From NCBI GenBank assembly GCA_030949995.1, contig JAUZRY010000065.1:1-42174 (forward strand): DNA of 42,174 nucleotides, written 5' to 3'. This document shows, one piece after another, positions 31,245-39,879 of the stretch (its first letter is position 1; every line of letters begins with the position of its first letter). The position numbers and the translations under genes were made by a program. This DNA comes from Ardenticatenia bacterium. Lineage in GTDB: Bacteria > Chloroflexota > Anaerolineae > Ardenticatenales > Ardenticatenaceae. Below the pieces are notes generated by a model, which was given only the letters and a program-made list of their open reading frames with translations, did not search any database and was not told the DNA's origin.

Positions 31245-32921
31245 TTACCTTATAATCAGGGGCAGATACACATTCTGGCGTGCAAGAGGGATTTCGCCTT
31301 CGGGCCCAACGGCCTCGTAGGCTCCGATGTCACACGCCGTCCCCTGGGGTCGTGCGACGCCCCGTTGATCGGTGGCCGCGCAGGCGTTGCCACCGCTTCC
31401 CGGAGCCGCCGGGTTCCCGGCGTCGATGGCCGGGCTGCCCGGGAGCAGCGCGTGGGTGCGGGTGGCGCCCCCGTTATCCGCCAGGGGGCCGAGGAGCGGG
31501 TCCACCCCCAGGAGGTTGCCCGTCGTATCGCCGCTCAGGGTGCAGCCTGACGGGTTCTGGATCAGGTTGTACCCTTGGGAGTTCATGGTCCCTCCACAGT
31601 CGGGCGCTGCTCCGCTCCCGTCCACGTTGCCGGCGATGAGGGTGTTCTTGAGGTTGAGGGTACCCACGTTCTCGACCCCGCCGCCGTCGCCTTTGAAGAC
31701 AGTGTTGTCCGCGATGGTGACGTTGTTCAGGTTCACCGCGTGCCCTCGGTTGAAGAGCCCGCCGCCTCCCGTCTCCGCCGCGTTGCCGCTGAGGGTGCTG
31801 TTGACGAGGGTTAGCGTGCTGTCGTTCCAGATGCCGCCACCCTCACTACCGGCATTGTTCCCGCTGACAGTGCTCCGCTCCAGCACCACCGTGCCCGCGT
31901 TGTTGGCCAGACCACCGCCGGCGAACAACTCGGCTGTGTTGCTGATGACCTCCGTGTCGATCAGCGTCAGGGTGCCGTAGCGGTTGTAGAGCCCGCCGCC
32001 GTTCAAATCGGCCGTATTCTCGGCGACGCGGCAGTTGCGCAGGGTCATGGTGCCCGTGTTCCAGACGCCGCCACCGTTGCCGGAGGCGGCATTGTCCGCG
32101 ATGACACAGTTCCCCAGGGTCAGGGTGCCCTCGTTGTCCACGCCGCCGGGAGTGCCACTGCCATTGCCACCGCGGATGGTGAGGCCGTAGATTTCCACCG
32201 TGGTATCCGGCAGGATGTCGAACACGGTGTCCAGCCCGTTGCCGTCCACGATGGTGACGTCCGCACCGGCGCCCAGGATCGTCAAATCGTCCGTCACGTC
32301 CAGATCGCCGGTGGCGGCGGCGTTCTCGTTGGCGCCTGTGAAGGCCAGGGTGTAGGTGCCGGGGGGAACGGTGATGAGACACGCCCCTGGAAGGGCATTC
32401 GCCTCCTGGATGGCCGCCCGCAGGGTGCACGGCCCTTGGCCGCCCGCGCACACCCCGTCGCCGGGGTTGGCATCGCGATCGTCGAAGGTAGCTTCGACGG
32501 TGAAGCGGCAGACGCCCGGCCCATCCTCGGGCGTGTAGACGGCGGTGAGGGTCCCATCGCGCAGGAGGGTGAAGGGGAGCGCGTTCACCCCGGTGGGGAA
32601 GAGGATGCGGTCATCCAGCATCCAATGGCGGAAGGTCAGGCGCCCGCCAGCCGTGTCAAAGGTTTCCGGTGCCGTCAGCGTCACGCCATCGCCCTCGTAG
32701 CGCGTCAGCGAGAACGTCGTCGCACGTGTGGTGCCGTCCACGGTGATGGACACGCCCGGCAGCGGGGTCTCTATGAGACCACGATGCCCCTCCGGGGGTC
32801 CCCGTCCGTGGCGCTGCCCTCCGTGACCACTTTCGCCTGCACGCGGATCGTCACGGGATGCTCTCCGAAGGCGGGCGGAGGCGGGAAGGTCACCGGGGGC
32901 ACCTTCGTCGCCTCTTCGCAC
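31245..32921 (-). CDS. C-terminal beta-helix part of a giant metzincin protein (after a frameshift)
   Basis: Valid from about 32775 downward, where it reads IETPLPGVSITVDGTTRATT. It directly continues the protease frame, which stops after RRGIVVS; one added base near 32775 fuses them into a protein of 1470 residues (31245-35656). After an Ig-like segment (LTAPETFDTAGGRLTFRHWM) comes the marker CTLRAAIQEANALPG, of the CSLREAI type that starts many bacterial beta-helices. Rungs such as GGVDNEGTLTLGNCVIADNA, GGGVWNTGTMTLRNCRVAEN, GGGLANNAGTVVLERSTVSG and GGGLFNRGHAVNLNNVTIAD follow. It finishes with SPAIDAGNPAAPG, CDIGAYEAVG and the tail NVYLPLIIR. The first residues of this open frame (32921-32775) are out of register. 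Confidence 0.72.
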   Translation of the reverse strand: MRRGDEGAPGDLPASARLRRASRDDPRAGESGHGGQRHGRGPPEGHRGLIETPLPGVSITVDGTTRATTFSLTRYEGDGVTLTAPETFDTAGGRLTFRHWMLDDRILFPTGVNALPFTLLRDGTLTAVYTPEDGPGVCRFTVEATFDDRDANPGDGVCAGGQGPCTLRAAIQEANALPGACLITVPPGTYTLAFTGANENAAATGDLDVTDDLTILGAGADVTIVDGNGLDTVFDILPDTTVEIYGLTIRGGNGSGTPGGVDNEGTLTLGNCVIADNAASGNGGGVWNTGTMTLRNCRVAENTADLNGGGLYNRYGTLTLIDTEVISNTAELFAGGGLANNAGTVVLERSTVSGNNAGSEGGGIWNDSTLTLVNSTLSGNAAETGGGGLFNRGHAVNLNNVTIADNTVFKGDGGGVENVGTLNLKNTLIAGNVDGSGAAPDCGGTMNSQGYNLIQNPSGCTLSGDTTGNLLGVDPLLGPLADNGGATRTHALLPGSPAIDAGNPAAPGSGGNACAATDQRGVARPQGTACDIGAYEAVGPEGEIPLARQNVYLPLIIR

Positions 32922-35656
32922 AGGAGCAGGTCGTCGATGTGCACGGGCTCGTCGGCCAGCATGAAGCCTCCCTTGTCCACGTAGCGCAGCTCCACCCGGG
33001 CGATGGAGCGCCCGGGGTCGATGGCCCCGACTCCCAGGAAGCCGGTGATCCCCTTCCCGGCTTCGGGCAGCAGGCGGCTCACCTCACCCAGGGGATTCCC
33101 GTCAGCGTCGAAGGCGGCCAGGATGGCTTTGTCCTCTGCATCCCCCGGGTTCACGCGCCCCAGGTAGAGGCCCACGAAGCGTTGGGGCTTGCCGAAGCGG
33201 ATCACCAAGGGAACGGGGTTCCCCCCAGGAGGCAGCCGGTTGACCAGGGATTGATCGGGAGACTGGGTGGGCAGTCCTCCGCGATCGCCGGGGCCGGCGA
33301 TGGTCGGCTCACGCAATGTATCCCGGAGGAAGGAGGCCAGGGGCGCGTACTGATCGGTGATCACCGTTCCGGGGGGATAGTCCTCGAACTTGATGCTCTT
33401 CACCACCTCGCAACGGGCGGCGATGAAGTCCTCATCGGGCAGGGGGGCGACCCACACCGTGTTGCGGTCCAGCTCCTCCTGATCCTCCTTGCTGATGCCC
33501 GGCGGTGCGAGCTGCAGGTTCGCGTAGTCGTTGAAGCCGGTGAGCGGATTCGGCTGCGTCCAGCCGACGGGGTTGCTTTGGACATCGTCGCCTGCACCTG
33601 TGTTGTTCGCGGTCGTGTCGCACCGCCGGTTCAACCCGGTGCGGATGCGGTTGCCGACCACCACATCGTCGCCGGAAGGCGTCGTCTCTAGGGTTCCGTT
33701 GGAGCCGGCGGTGACGCAGACGCCGTCGTTGTTCATATCAGCGGAAAGGCCCGCCGGGTTCGGGGGGCTGGCCAGGGCGTTGACCCCCGTATCGACGGTG
33801 TCGCCGTCGCGGTTCCAGTCGATGGGCTGGTTCCCGTTCGCCCACCGCCACAGAAGAGGCCATCCAGCAGGACCGTAACGGGTCAACACCGTCCCGTCTC
33901 CGATGCCCGCCGGTTCGTTCAGCGCCGTTTCGCTGAGGCTGGGTAGCACCTGGTTGGAGTACATGTAGCGTCGCGTGTCGTTCCGGCCGTCCTGGTCGAA
34001 GTCCACGGCGAGGATATCGGCCATCATGTCGCTGTTGCCGTCGAAAAGGATGCCCCGGATCTGGAAGTGGTAGTTCATGACGCTCAGGTAGTTGGGCTTG
34101 TAGTTGATCGCATTCCCACCCCCGTGGCCCAGGCCGATGGAGTGGCCCAGTTCGTGCAAGAAGGTGCCCGTGTGCTCTTCGATGCTGCCGTCTACCGGCA
34201 GTCCAGACGGCCCGTTGCGTGGTGGCGCGGTCCAGCCACCACACTGGTCCGGGTTGCCGTCCCCGTCCAGGTCGTCCGGACTCCCGTCCCCGTCCAGGTC
34301 CAGCCAGTACCCTGCCGCCGCGAGGAAGACGCCGACGTCGACTCCGCCATAGGGGGCGGAGCCGCTGGTGGAGTCGCAGAAGGAACTGCGAGACGTCGGC
34401 TGGTGGCCGAAGAGGGCGTAGCGGAAGACGGGATCCCGAGCTGAGTTGAAGTTGTTGTTCTTGACCGTCGTGGCCTCCGAGCGGGTCAGGATCGGATCTT
34501 CCCCGCCGGACCCCGGGCGGTTGCAGGGGGCGGGTTGCAGGTCGGCGCAGACGCGGTTGCCGCCCACTGTCGGGGCGCCTTCCAGGGCACTCAGGTGTCC
34601 GATGTCGGGCACGCCGTCGCCGTCTAGGTCCAGGCTCTCCGGGGTGCCGTCCCCGTCCGCATCGACGTTGGGGGCGATCTCCGGTACCCCATCGCCGTCC
34701 TGGTCGAAGACGTAGCCGGCGTAGAGGTTGCCGGTGTCCACGTGCAGGGCGATGCCGCTGGAGGAGGGTGTGCCGTCGGGGCGGGGCGGGTTGGTCACCG
34801 GCGCGACGTTGAACTCGTTCCAGGCGTTCACCAGCGACGGCAGCCACGGCGCGTGGGAGTGGTTGCGGGCCGTTTCCGGCACCCCGTCGCCGTCTTGGTC
34901 AACCAGAGCCTTGCCGCTGTCTTCCACGAACCAGTCCGCCTCCACGAACAGGTCCTGACGGTAGGGATCGGCGCCCATGCTGGGCAGGTCCACATCGACG
35001 ATGCCATCCCCATCCCCGTCCACCCCGCAGATCTCCCAAGCGTCGAGCAGGCCATCGCCATCGGAGTCGCCGCTGGGGGCACCGGGCAGGGAGCCGCTGA
35101 CGCTGAAGACCACCTTCGCCTGGTCTTCGCCATGGAAGCCTTCCAGGGTGATCCTCCCGAAGGCGCAACGCCCGGGCGCTTCCCAGCCGGACAGGTCGCG
35201 GATGGAGAGCTGCTGCGTCGCGGGGTTGAACCCCATGATGATGTCCTGCCGCGTCTCGTCGGGGTGGATGTCGAAGTGGTCATCGGAGCCGGTGAAGAGG
35301 GTGCCGTCGTGCTCCCAGAGCTGGACCGTGATCTCGACGGTCGTATCGGGTCCACCGCTGACCTGGGCGGTGCAGACCCATTCGGGGGAGATGCGGGGCT
35401 CACCGTCCCGGTGCTCCGGGAGGGAATCGCAGGTCACCGGTTCGCCTGTGCCCACGGTAGGGCGGATGAACACCTTCCAGTAGATGTCGTCATCCCCTCC
35501 GCCGTCGGCGTTGGTCTTGGAGAGAGCCTCGTGCAGGGTGACGGTGACCTGCCAGGTCGCGGGCAATTGCGCCCGAGCCGGAAATTGCCATTTGCCAAAT
35601 ACAAAGGTCATGAGCAGAACGAGAAGCCCGATGCTCGCATACCGCCGGGTGTTCAT
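32771..35656 (-). CDS. secreted metzincin metalloprotease, N-terminal part of a giant protein
   Basis: ATG 35656 starts a signal peptide (MNTRRYASIGLLVLLMTFVF). Residues about 35-190 are beta-rich. Several Asp-rich calcium-type loops follow (DSDGDGLLDAWEICGVDGDG; DQDGDGVPETARN; DLDGDGVPDIG). The zinc site is LHELGHSIGLGHGG, with H501, E502, H505 and H511 in HExxHxxGxxH, and the Met-turn is M527 in YLSVMNYHF. The C-terminal region (about 780-930) contains a carbohydrate-binding-like sandwich (LVIRFGKPQRFVGLYLGRVN; RVELRYVDKGGF). The frame stops at 32771 but is likely to continue in 31245-32921 after a lost base. Calcium-dependent extracellular proteolysis with surface display through the beta-helix is a reasonable inference. 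It follows the fibre gene by 28 bp on the same strand. Confidence 0.82.
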   Translation of the reverse strand: MNTRRYASIGLLVLLMTFVFGKWQFPARAQLPATWQVTVTLHEALSKTNADGGGDDDIYWKVFIRPTVGTGEPVTCDSLPEHRDGEPRISPEWVCTAQVSGGPDTTVEITVQLWEHDGTLFTGSDDHFDIHPDETRQDIIMGFNPATQQLSIRDLSGWEAPGRCAFGRITLEGFHGEDQAKVVFSVSGSLPGAPSGDSDGDGLLDAWEICGVDGDGDGIVDVDLPSMGADPYRQDLFVEADWFVEDSGKALVDQDGDGVPETARNHSHAPWLPSLVNAWNEFNVAPVTNPPRPDGTPSSSGIALHVDTGNLYAGYVFDQDGDGVPEIAPNVDADGDGTPESLDLDGDGVPDIGHLSALEGAPTVGGNRVCADLQPAPCNRPGSGGEDPILTRSEATTVKNNNFNSARDPVFRYALFGHQPTSRSSFCDSTSGSAPYGGVDVGVFLAAAGYWLDLDGDGSPDDLDGDGNPDQCGGWTAPPRNGPSGLPVDGSIEEHTGTFLHELGHSIGLGHGGGNAINYKPNYLSVMNYHFQIRGILFDGNSDMMADILAVDFDQDGRNDTRRYMYSNQVLPSLSETALNEPAGIGDGTVLTRYGPAGWPLLWRWANGNQPIDWNRDGDTVDTGVNALASPPNPAGLSADMNNDGVCVTAGSNGTLETTPSGDDVVVGNRIRTGLNRRCDTTANNTGAGDDVQSNPVGWTQPNPLTGFNDYANLQLAPPGISKEDQEELDRNTVWVAPLPDEDFIAARCEVVKSIKFEDYPPGTVITDQYAPLASFLRDTLREPTIAGPGDRGGLPTQSPDQSLVNRLPPGGNPVPLVIRFGKPQRFVGLYLGRVNPGDAEDKAILAAFDADGNPLGEVSRLLPEAGKGITGFLGVGAIDPGRSIARVELRYVDKGGFMLADEPVHIDDLLLCEEATKVPPVTFPPPPAFGEHPVTIRVQAKVVTEGSATDGDPRRGIVVS

Positions 35657-35684
35657 TTAGACTCTCCTCCATCAATTCCTTCCT

Positions 35685-38498
35685 TTAATCCGCTGACCGC
35701 GCCTCATCCGCCGCCGTGAGGGCGTCCAGGGCGCGCTCCAGCGCCGCCAGCCGCGCCTCCAGGGCCGCGTTGGCCGCCCGCAGTTCGGCCACCTGCCCTT
35801 CCAGGTCCTGGATGCGCTGCTCCTGGGCCAGCAGCAGGGCGGCCATGCCGCCGGCGTCCGGCAGGCCCACGGCCACGCGCACCCGCCGCACCCCGTCGCC
35901 CTGCTCCTCGCCCAGCTCCCATACCCGACCCACCACCTGGGCCAGGAGCTCCGGCCGCAGCTCCTGGGGAGCGACAGCTATCCCCGTGCCGTCCTCCTTC
36001 CCCGAGGGCAGGATGTAATCCCCCACCCGCACCGGGCCGCGCACCCGCACCCACACCTGGCCCACGAAAGCCACCAGGGCGTAGTTCTCCCGCACCTTCT
36101 CGTCCATGGGCGCGTTGCCGGCCACGATGGCCTCGCCGGAGACAACCATCACCCGCAGGGCGCCATCGGTGCGCCGGCTCACCCCGTTGGGGAAGAGGCC
36201 CACGATGTCGCCGGGTTCCAGCGCCTCGGCCGGGTTCGCCTTGGGCAGCCACTCGGCGTAGTCGCTGCCCGGCCCGGCCAGCACCACCCCGCCGGAGCCG
36301 TTGCCTTCGATGGCCCCGACGCTGTCAGGATTGGTGTCGGCGTCCGGGCCGTCACCCTTGAAGAAGGTGATGAAGTTATTTGCCCCGGTGGGGTTCCCGG
36401 TGGTCAGGCCGATGCGAAGGGCCAGCACGTCGGCGTTCGTCGAGTCCGCCGGGTTCTCGATCTGAACCACGTGGTTTTCCGGGGTGCCGATCGCGTCGAT
36501 CGACTCGACCACGTGGAGCTGGTTCTGCGGGCTGTTGGTGCCGATGCCCACCCCGCCCGAGGCGCGGATGAGGAACTGGTTGGGGCCGGTGGAGGTGAAG
36601 TCGATATCCTGGGTATCGGCCCAGATGAAGGTGCCTTCGTCACCGTCGTTATCCCCGGTCGTGGCTGCATCACGCACCTTGGCCCGCCGCCCGGCGGCAA
36701 AACTGTAGTCGCCGCCGGCAGTGTTAGATCCCCCTCCCGGCACGGTGGCATATTGGCCGCTGGCGGTGTTGCCCCCGCCGCCTGACACGGTGGCATATTG
36801 GACGCTGGCAGTGTTGCCACTATAGCAGAACCCGAGGTAGTAGAACCCTCCACCCCCCGCTACTGTGGCATGGTCACCGCTGGCTCTATTACAGCTCCCC
36901 CCACCCACGGTGGCGTAGAAGTAGCTGGCGGTGTTCTCCACGCCCCCGCCCACGGTGGCGGAGGAGCCGCTGGCGGTGTTCTCCATGCCCCCGCCCACGG
37001 TGGCGGAGAAGCCGCTGGCGGTATTGCTGCTGCCCCCGGCCACGGTGGCATAGTCGCCGCTGGCGGTGTTGCTCACACCCCCGCCCACGGTAGCGCTGTC
37101 GCCGCTGGCGGTGTTGTTATAACCCCCGGCCACGGTGGCATAGCTGGCGTTGGTCGGGTCGCCATTATCGTTGCCGGCAAGGTTGCCGTACCCACCGCCC
37201 ACCGTGCCGTAGTTGTCCGTCACCCGGTTGTTGTCCGGCCCGCCAACACCGTCGTCCGGCGCACCGCCCCCGCCGATGGTCGCACCCACCACGCCGGCGG
37301 TGACGCTGTTGCCGCTGTAGCCGCCGATGAGGTTGGGGGTGCTCCCCGTCGGAGCCAGGCGCAGTGCTACGGTGTTGCTCACCCGTAGGGTCAGGGTCAC
37401 GTTGTCCGTGGTGCCCAGGAAGTTCGTGGCCGGGTCGGTGCCGGCGTTGCCCGTCAGTGACCAGAAGTTGCCGCAGACCCACTGGCTGGTGGCAGCATCC
37501 CACTTCGCAACCTGACCACTACCACAACTCAGTTCGCCGAGAGTGTCATCGTCGCCATCGTTCAGCCCGGTGGGCACGTTGGTCAGGTTGCCCCAATGCA
37601 CCTGGGCCTGACCGGAGGTCTGCAACTCAGTCTCGGTGTAGTAGCGGTCGTCGTGGGTGTGAGATACTGGGGCGTAGGTCCCATCGTGGTTGTGGTCGGA
37701 CCGGGCCACGGTATTGGCGCTGCCCGTGCCGGCGAAGTTCACGCTCAGGGTAACGTCCCCACTCTCCCCACCGCCGGTGAGGCCGGGGCCGGCGAACACG
37801 GCCGTGATGTCGCCCTCGCCACCCCCGGCGCCCACGTCGTCGTTGCCGCAGACCCACTGGCTGCCGTTCCACTCCGCGATCTGGCCGTTGTTACAGCTCT
37901 GAGGCAGGCGGTAGGTTGGGGCAACGCTGAAGGTGGTTCCGCTGAGGGCTAGGCCCGTCCCCGCGCTGTAGGTGGTGTCGTCGTCCACCCCGTCGGCGAA
38001 GCCGGCCGGCACACCGGTCAGCCCACTCCAGGGCGCGGCCAGGGCAAACAGGGCGTAGGGCGTGGCCGTCAGCGCCTGCCGCGGGCTGAGGGTGGTGTAG
38101 GCGCCGGTGCTGCCACCAGGCCGCACGCCGATCTCCAGCCAGCGCGCATTGCCGTCAAAGGCGCCACTGCCAAAATCCAGATCCACGGTGAACAGCCCGT
38201 CGCTGACGGCAACATCGTCCTTGGTAACGGTGCTCCCCACTTGGGAGCCGCCGGTGGCGGCGTCGTAGAGTTTGAACTGGAAGTCGTAGGCGCCGTTGGC
38301 GGGCGAGCCGCCGTCGGTGAGCCGCCCCTGATAGGTGAAGGCGGTGCCAACCGGGGCAGCAATGGCCTGGATACTCGCCTCTTCCCGGGGCTCCGGCCCC
38401 TGGGCCCATGCCACGGCCCCGCCTGCCAGCCCGGCGAGCAGAGCCAGGACCAACAGCCAGCTCCATCCGAAGTCCTGAACGCGTTTCACCGTGCGCAT
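35685..38498 (-). CDS. secreted fibre protein with YadA-type head repeats and C-terminal coiled coil
   Basis: A 937-residue protein. ATG 38498 follows AAGGAGG. A signal peptide spans residues 1-33 (SWLLVLALLAGLAGGAVAWA). The domain GTAFTYQGRLTDGGSPANGA, DFQFKLYD and ALTATPYALFA (about 50-150) is common at the start of bacterial fibre and tail-spike-like proteins. Residues about 450-600 are a trimeric left-handed beta-roll of the YadA-head type, with repeats of the form ATVGGGxxNTASGxx. Then comes VGIGTNSPQNQLHV, a tail-fibre hallmark, and a domain around SDYAEWLPKANPAEALEPGD that resembles peptidase G2-like self-cleaving fibre domains. The last 60 residues form a trimerising coiled coil (LLAQEQRIQDLEGQVAELRA). 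There is no membrane anchor and no YLPLVxR tail. It probably forms a trimeric surface fibre. A paired dyad element lies 33 bp upstream. Confidence 0.8.
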   Translation of the reverse strand: MRTVKRVQDFGWSWLLVLALLAGLAGGAVAWAQGPEPREEASIQAIAAPVGTAFTYQGRLTDGGSPANGAYDFQFKLYDAATGGSQVGSTVTKDDVAVSDGLFTVDLDFGSGAFDGNARWLEIGVRPGGSTGAYTTLSPRQALTATPYALFALAAPWSGLTGVPAGFADGVDDDTTYSAGTGLALSGTTFSVAPTYRLPQSCNNGQIAEWNGSQWVCGNDDVGAGGGEGDITAVFAGPGLTGGGESGDVTLSVNFAGTGSANTVARSDHNHDGTYAPVSHTHDDRYYTETELQTSGQAQVHWGNLTNVPTGLNDGDDDTLGELSCGSGQVAKWDAATSQWVCGNFWSLTGNAGTDPATNFLGTTDNVTLTLRVSNTVALRLAPTGSTPNLIGGYSGNSVTAGVVGATIGGGGAPDDGVGGPDNNRVTDNYGTVGGGYGNLAGNDNGDPTNASYATVAGGYNNTASGDSATVGGGVSNTASGDYATVAGGSSNTASGFSATVGGGMENTASGSSATVGGGVENTASYFYATVGGGSCNRASGDHATVAGGGGFYYLGFCYSGNTASVQYATVSGGGGNTASGQYATVPGGGSNTAGGDYSFAAGRRAKVRDAATTGDNDGDEGTFIWADTQDIDFTSTGPNQFLIRASGGVGIGTNSPQNQLHVVESIDAIGTPENHVVQIENPADSTNADVLALRIGLTTGNPTGANNFITFFKGDGPDADTNPDSVGAIEGNGSGGVVLAGPGSDYAEWLPKANPAEALEPGDIVGLFPNGVSRRTDGALRVMVVSGEAIVAGNAPMDEKVRENYALVAFVGQVWVRVRGPVRVGDYILPSGKEDGTGIAVAPQELRPELLAQVVGRVWELGEEQGDGVRRVRVAVGLPDAGGMAALLLAQEQRIQDLEGQVAELRAANAALEARLAALERALDALTAADEARSAD
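36700..37150 (-). repeat. tandem codon repeats of the YadA-type head
   Basis: About ten imperfect units of 42-45 bp, each encoding a variant of TASGxxATVGGGxxN. Units near the middle are almost the same at DNA level. The period and in-frame coding show that it is a protein repeat and not a CRISPR array. Confidence 0.8.
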
Positions 38499-38531
38499 CG
38501 TTTTCCTCCTTCTTTCACAGTTCTCCTCCAG

Positions 38532-38564
38532 AGGTGACGGTCACCTCGAAGGTGACCGTCACCT
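38532..38564. promoter_or_regulatory. paired dyad element, copy 3 (upstream of fibre gene)
   Basis: Two perfect 13-bp dyads, GGTGACGGTCACC (38533-38545) and GGTGACCGTCACC (38551-38563), centres 18 bp apart. The two halves are also exact inverted copies of one another (AGGTGACGGTCACCT and AGGTGACCGTCACCT). The block lies 33 bp before the fibre gene's ATG at 38498. It is the best-preserved of the three copies. Confidence 0.72.
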
Positions 38565-38675
38565 TATCGGGAACGGCGAGGGCTGCCTCGCCACACGTGG
38601 TCCGCGGTTTCAACGGCCAGGCCGTCAAAGTATCGCACCGCCTTCAGCCCTTCGAGCAGAGCCCTTCGGGACGAA

Positions 38676-38728
38676 GCCTGAGGCTCAAAGCCCCAGGCTG
38701 AGCAGGAGAAGGGCGCTGAAAGCGCCCT
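38676..38728. repeat. dispersed hairpin element, copy 2, and an adjoining hairpin
   Basis: 38676-38705 matches 6411-6440 at 26 of 30 positions and forms a stem GCCTGAGGCT / AGCCCCAGGC around CAA with one mismatch. Directly beside it, AGGGCGCT-GAA-AGCGCCCT (38710-38728) is a perfect hairpin. The block lies between the stop of the small secreted gene (38860) and the fibre gene promoter region, so it may limit read-through. The rest of 38499-38859 shows no gene. Confidence 0.55.
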
Positions 38729-38859
38729 CTCATCCGCTCAACGGCCCGTTGATGTGCTCCCTAGCGGCGCTGTAGGGGCGACGGCCCAGCGATAAAGCTT
38801 CCATACCCCGAATCATTTCTGAAAGTTCATTCGCTCGGGGCAACTTGCCGACCAGGGTT

Positions 38860-39153
38860 TCAGCGTTGTCGGATCACCAACGGCAGGTAGAGGGTTGAGC
38901 GTACGGGCGGCGCGCCCAACGGCCCCCAAAAGCCGCCCACCAGACTGTAGGCGCCGCCGTTCAGCGGGCCGGCGTCCGGCTGGCCAAGGGTGCCGCTCAG
39001 GGCGTAGGGGCCGCCGCTGACCGTGCTGCCCCCGCCGTCCACCGTCCACCAGGGAAGGTCGAAGCCCCTCTGGGCCAGGGCTACGGTGAAAAAGAGGAAA
39101 GAGGCCAGGGAAACGAAGAGCGCCCTCCGCCACTTAAGGGGCCTGGTCATCAT
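38860..39153 (-). CDS. small secreted protein with YLPLVIR tail
   Basis: A 97-residue exported protein. ATG 39153 (MMTRPLKWRRALFVSLASFL) follows AGGAGGAGG. The signal peptide ends around VALA at residue 27. The mature part holds GFDLPWWTVDGGGSTVSGGP, YALSGTLGQPDAGPLNGGAY and SLVGGFWG. This Gly-rich pattern is one I associate with small secreted proteins of Chloroflexota and with segments of larger surface proteins. It ends STLYLPLVIRQR, so the tail motif occupies the very C-terminus even in a protein this short. No enzymatic motif is seen; a structural or matrix role is a guess. It starts only 13 bp after the stop of the third metzincin and may be co-transcribed with it. Confidence 0.75.
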   Translation of the reverse strand: MMTRPLKWRRALFVSLASFLFFTVALAQRGFDLPWWTVDGGGSTVSGGPYALSGTLGQPDAGPLNGGAYSLVGGFWGPLGAPPVRSTLYLPLVIRQR

Positions 39154-39166
39154 ATGCCTCCTCCTG

Positions 39167-39829
39167 TTACCTTTGTATCATCGGCAGATAGAGCCGTCGG
39201 ACCAAACCGGTGGCCACTTCGGCCCGGTCCGTCTCGATGCCGTTCAGGTTGAGCACCTGTACCTGGTAGACGTAGATGCTGGTGTCCGGCCGTTGGTCGG
39301 TGTAGGTGGTGGCGTCGGTGACGGTGGCCAGATACTGGAAGCCAAATTCGTCGAAGCGGCGGCGGTAGATGCGATACCCGCCGACGTCCCGGTCGGTCCC
39401 CTTCCAGGCCAGGGTGACCTCCGTGTCCTTGATGTTCTCCACCCACAGGTTATCGATCACCGGGAACTGACAGATATCGCCGATGCCGTCGCCGTCCCGG
39501 TCCGCCTGGGTGGCGTCGGGCGTCTGCGGGCAGTTGTCGATGGCATCGACCACCTCGTCCTTGTCGGTGTCCGGGCAGCCCTCATCGACCTGGCCGTCGT
39601 CGTCGTTGTCCAGGCCGTCGCAGAGTTCGGTGTTGGGGGGGAGAGTTACCAACTCAGGCTCTTCGTGAGGGTAAGGAGTTTCCTGCTGAGGCTGTATCCC
39701 CACAGTTGACCCTGCAACTCGACTGCTTGGACAACGGATGCCTCTGATGACATCCTGGTATTCGGCAGGCTGGCCGAAGGAGGGAACGTTGCAGCGGTAG
39801 CCGCCGGGAATGAAGTTGTAGTCTGCCAA
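39167..39829 (-). CDS. C-terminal part of the third metzincin protein (after frameshifts)
   Basis: Contains ADYNFIPGGYRCNVPSFGQP at the start, Asp-rich calcium loops of the thrombospondin type 3 kind (ELCDGLDNDDDGQVDEGCPD; DADRDGDGIGDI-like TQADRDGDGIGDI), then a fibronectin type III domain (VTLAWKGTDRDVGGYRIYRR, YVYQVQVLNLNGIETD). It ends in RRLYLPMIQR. The upstream piece is the frame 39654-39914 (SLDLSSPWWNENGDGSGSIE), itself joined to the protease frame. Two lost bases, near 39845 and 40015, separate the three pieces. The stop is followed 13 bp later by the small secreted gene. Confidence 0.7.
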   Translation of the reverse strand: MADYNFIPGGYRCNVPSFGQPAEYQDVIRGIRCPSSRVAGSTVGIQPQQETPYPHEEPELVTLPPNTELCDGLDNDDDGQVDEGCPDTDKDEVVDAIDNCPQTPDATQADRDGDGIGDICQFPVIDNLWVENIKDTEVTLAWKGTDRDVGGYRIYRRRFDEFGFQYLATVTDATTYTDQRPDTSIYVYQVQVLNLNGIETDRAEVATGLVRRLYLPMIQR

Positions 39830-39879
39830 CGCTTGTAGCGTTCTGGATACCTTCTATACTGCCACTGCCATCTCCGTTC

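Noticed and set aside
36700-37150. Regular 42-45 bp repeats that might suggest a CRISPR array
   Set aside because: The repeats keep one reading frame and encode YadA-head units. There are no unique spacers and no cas genes.
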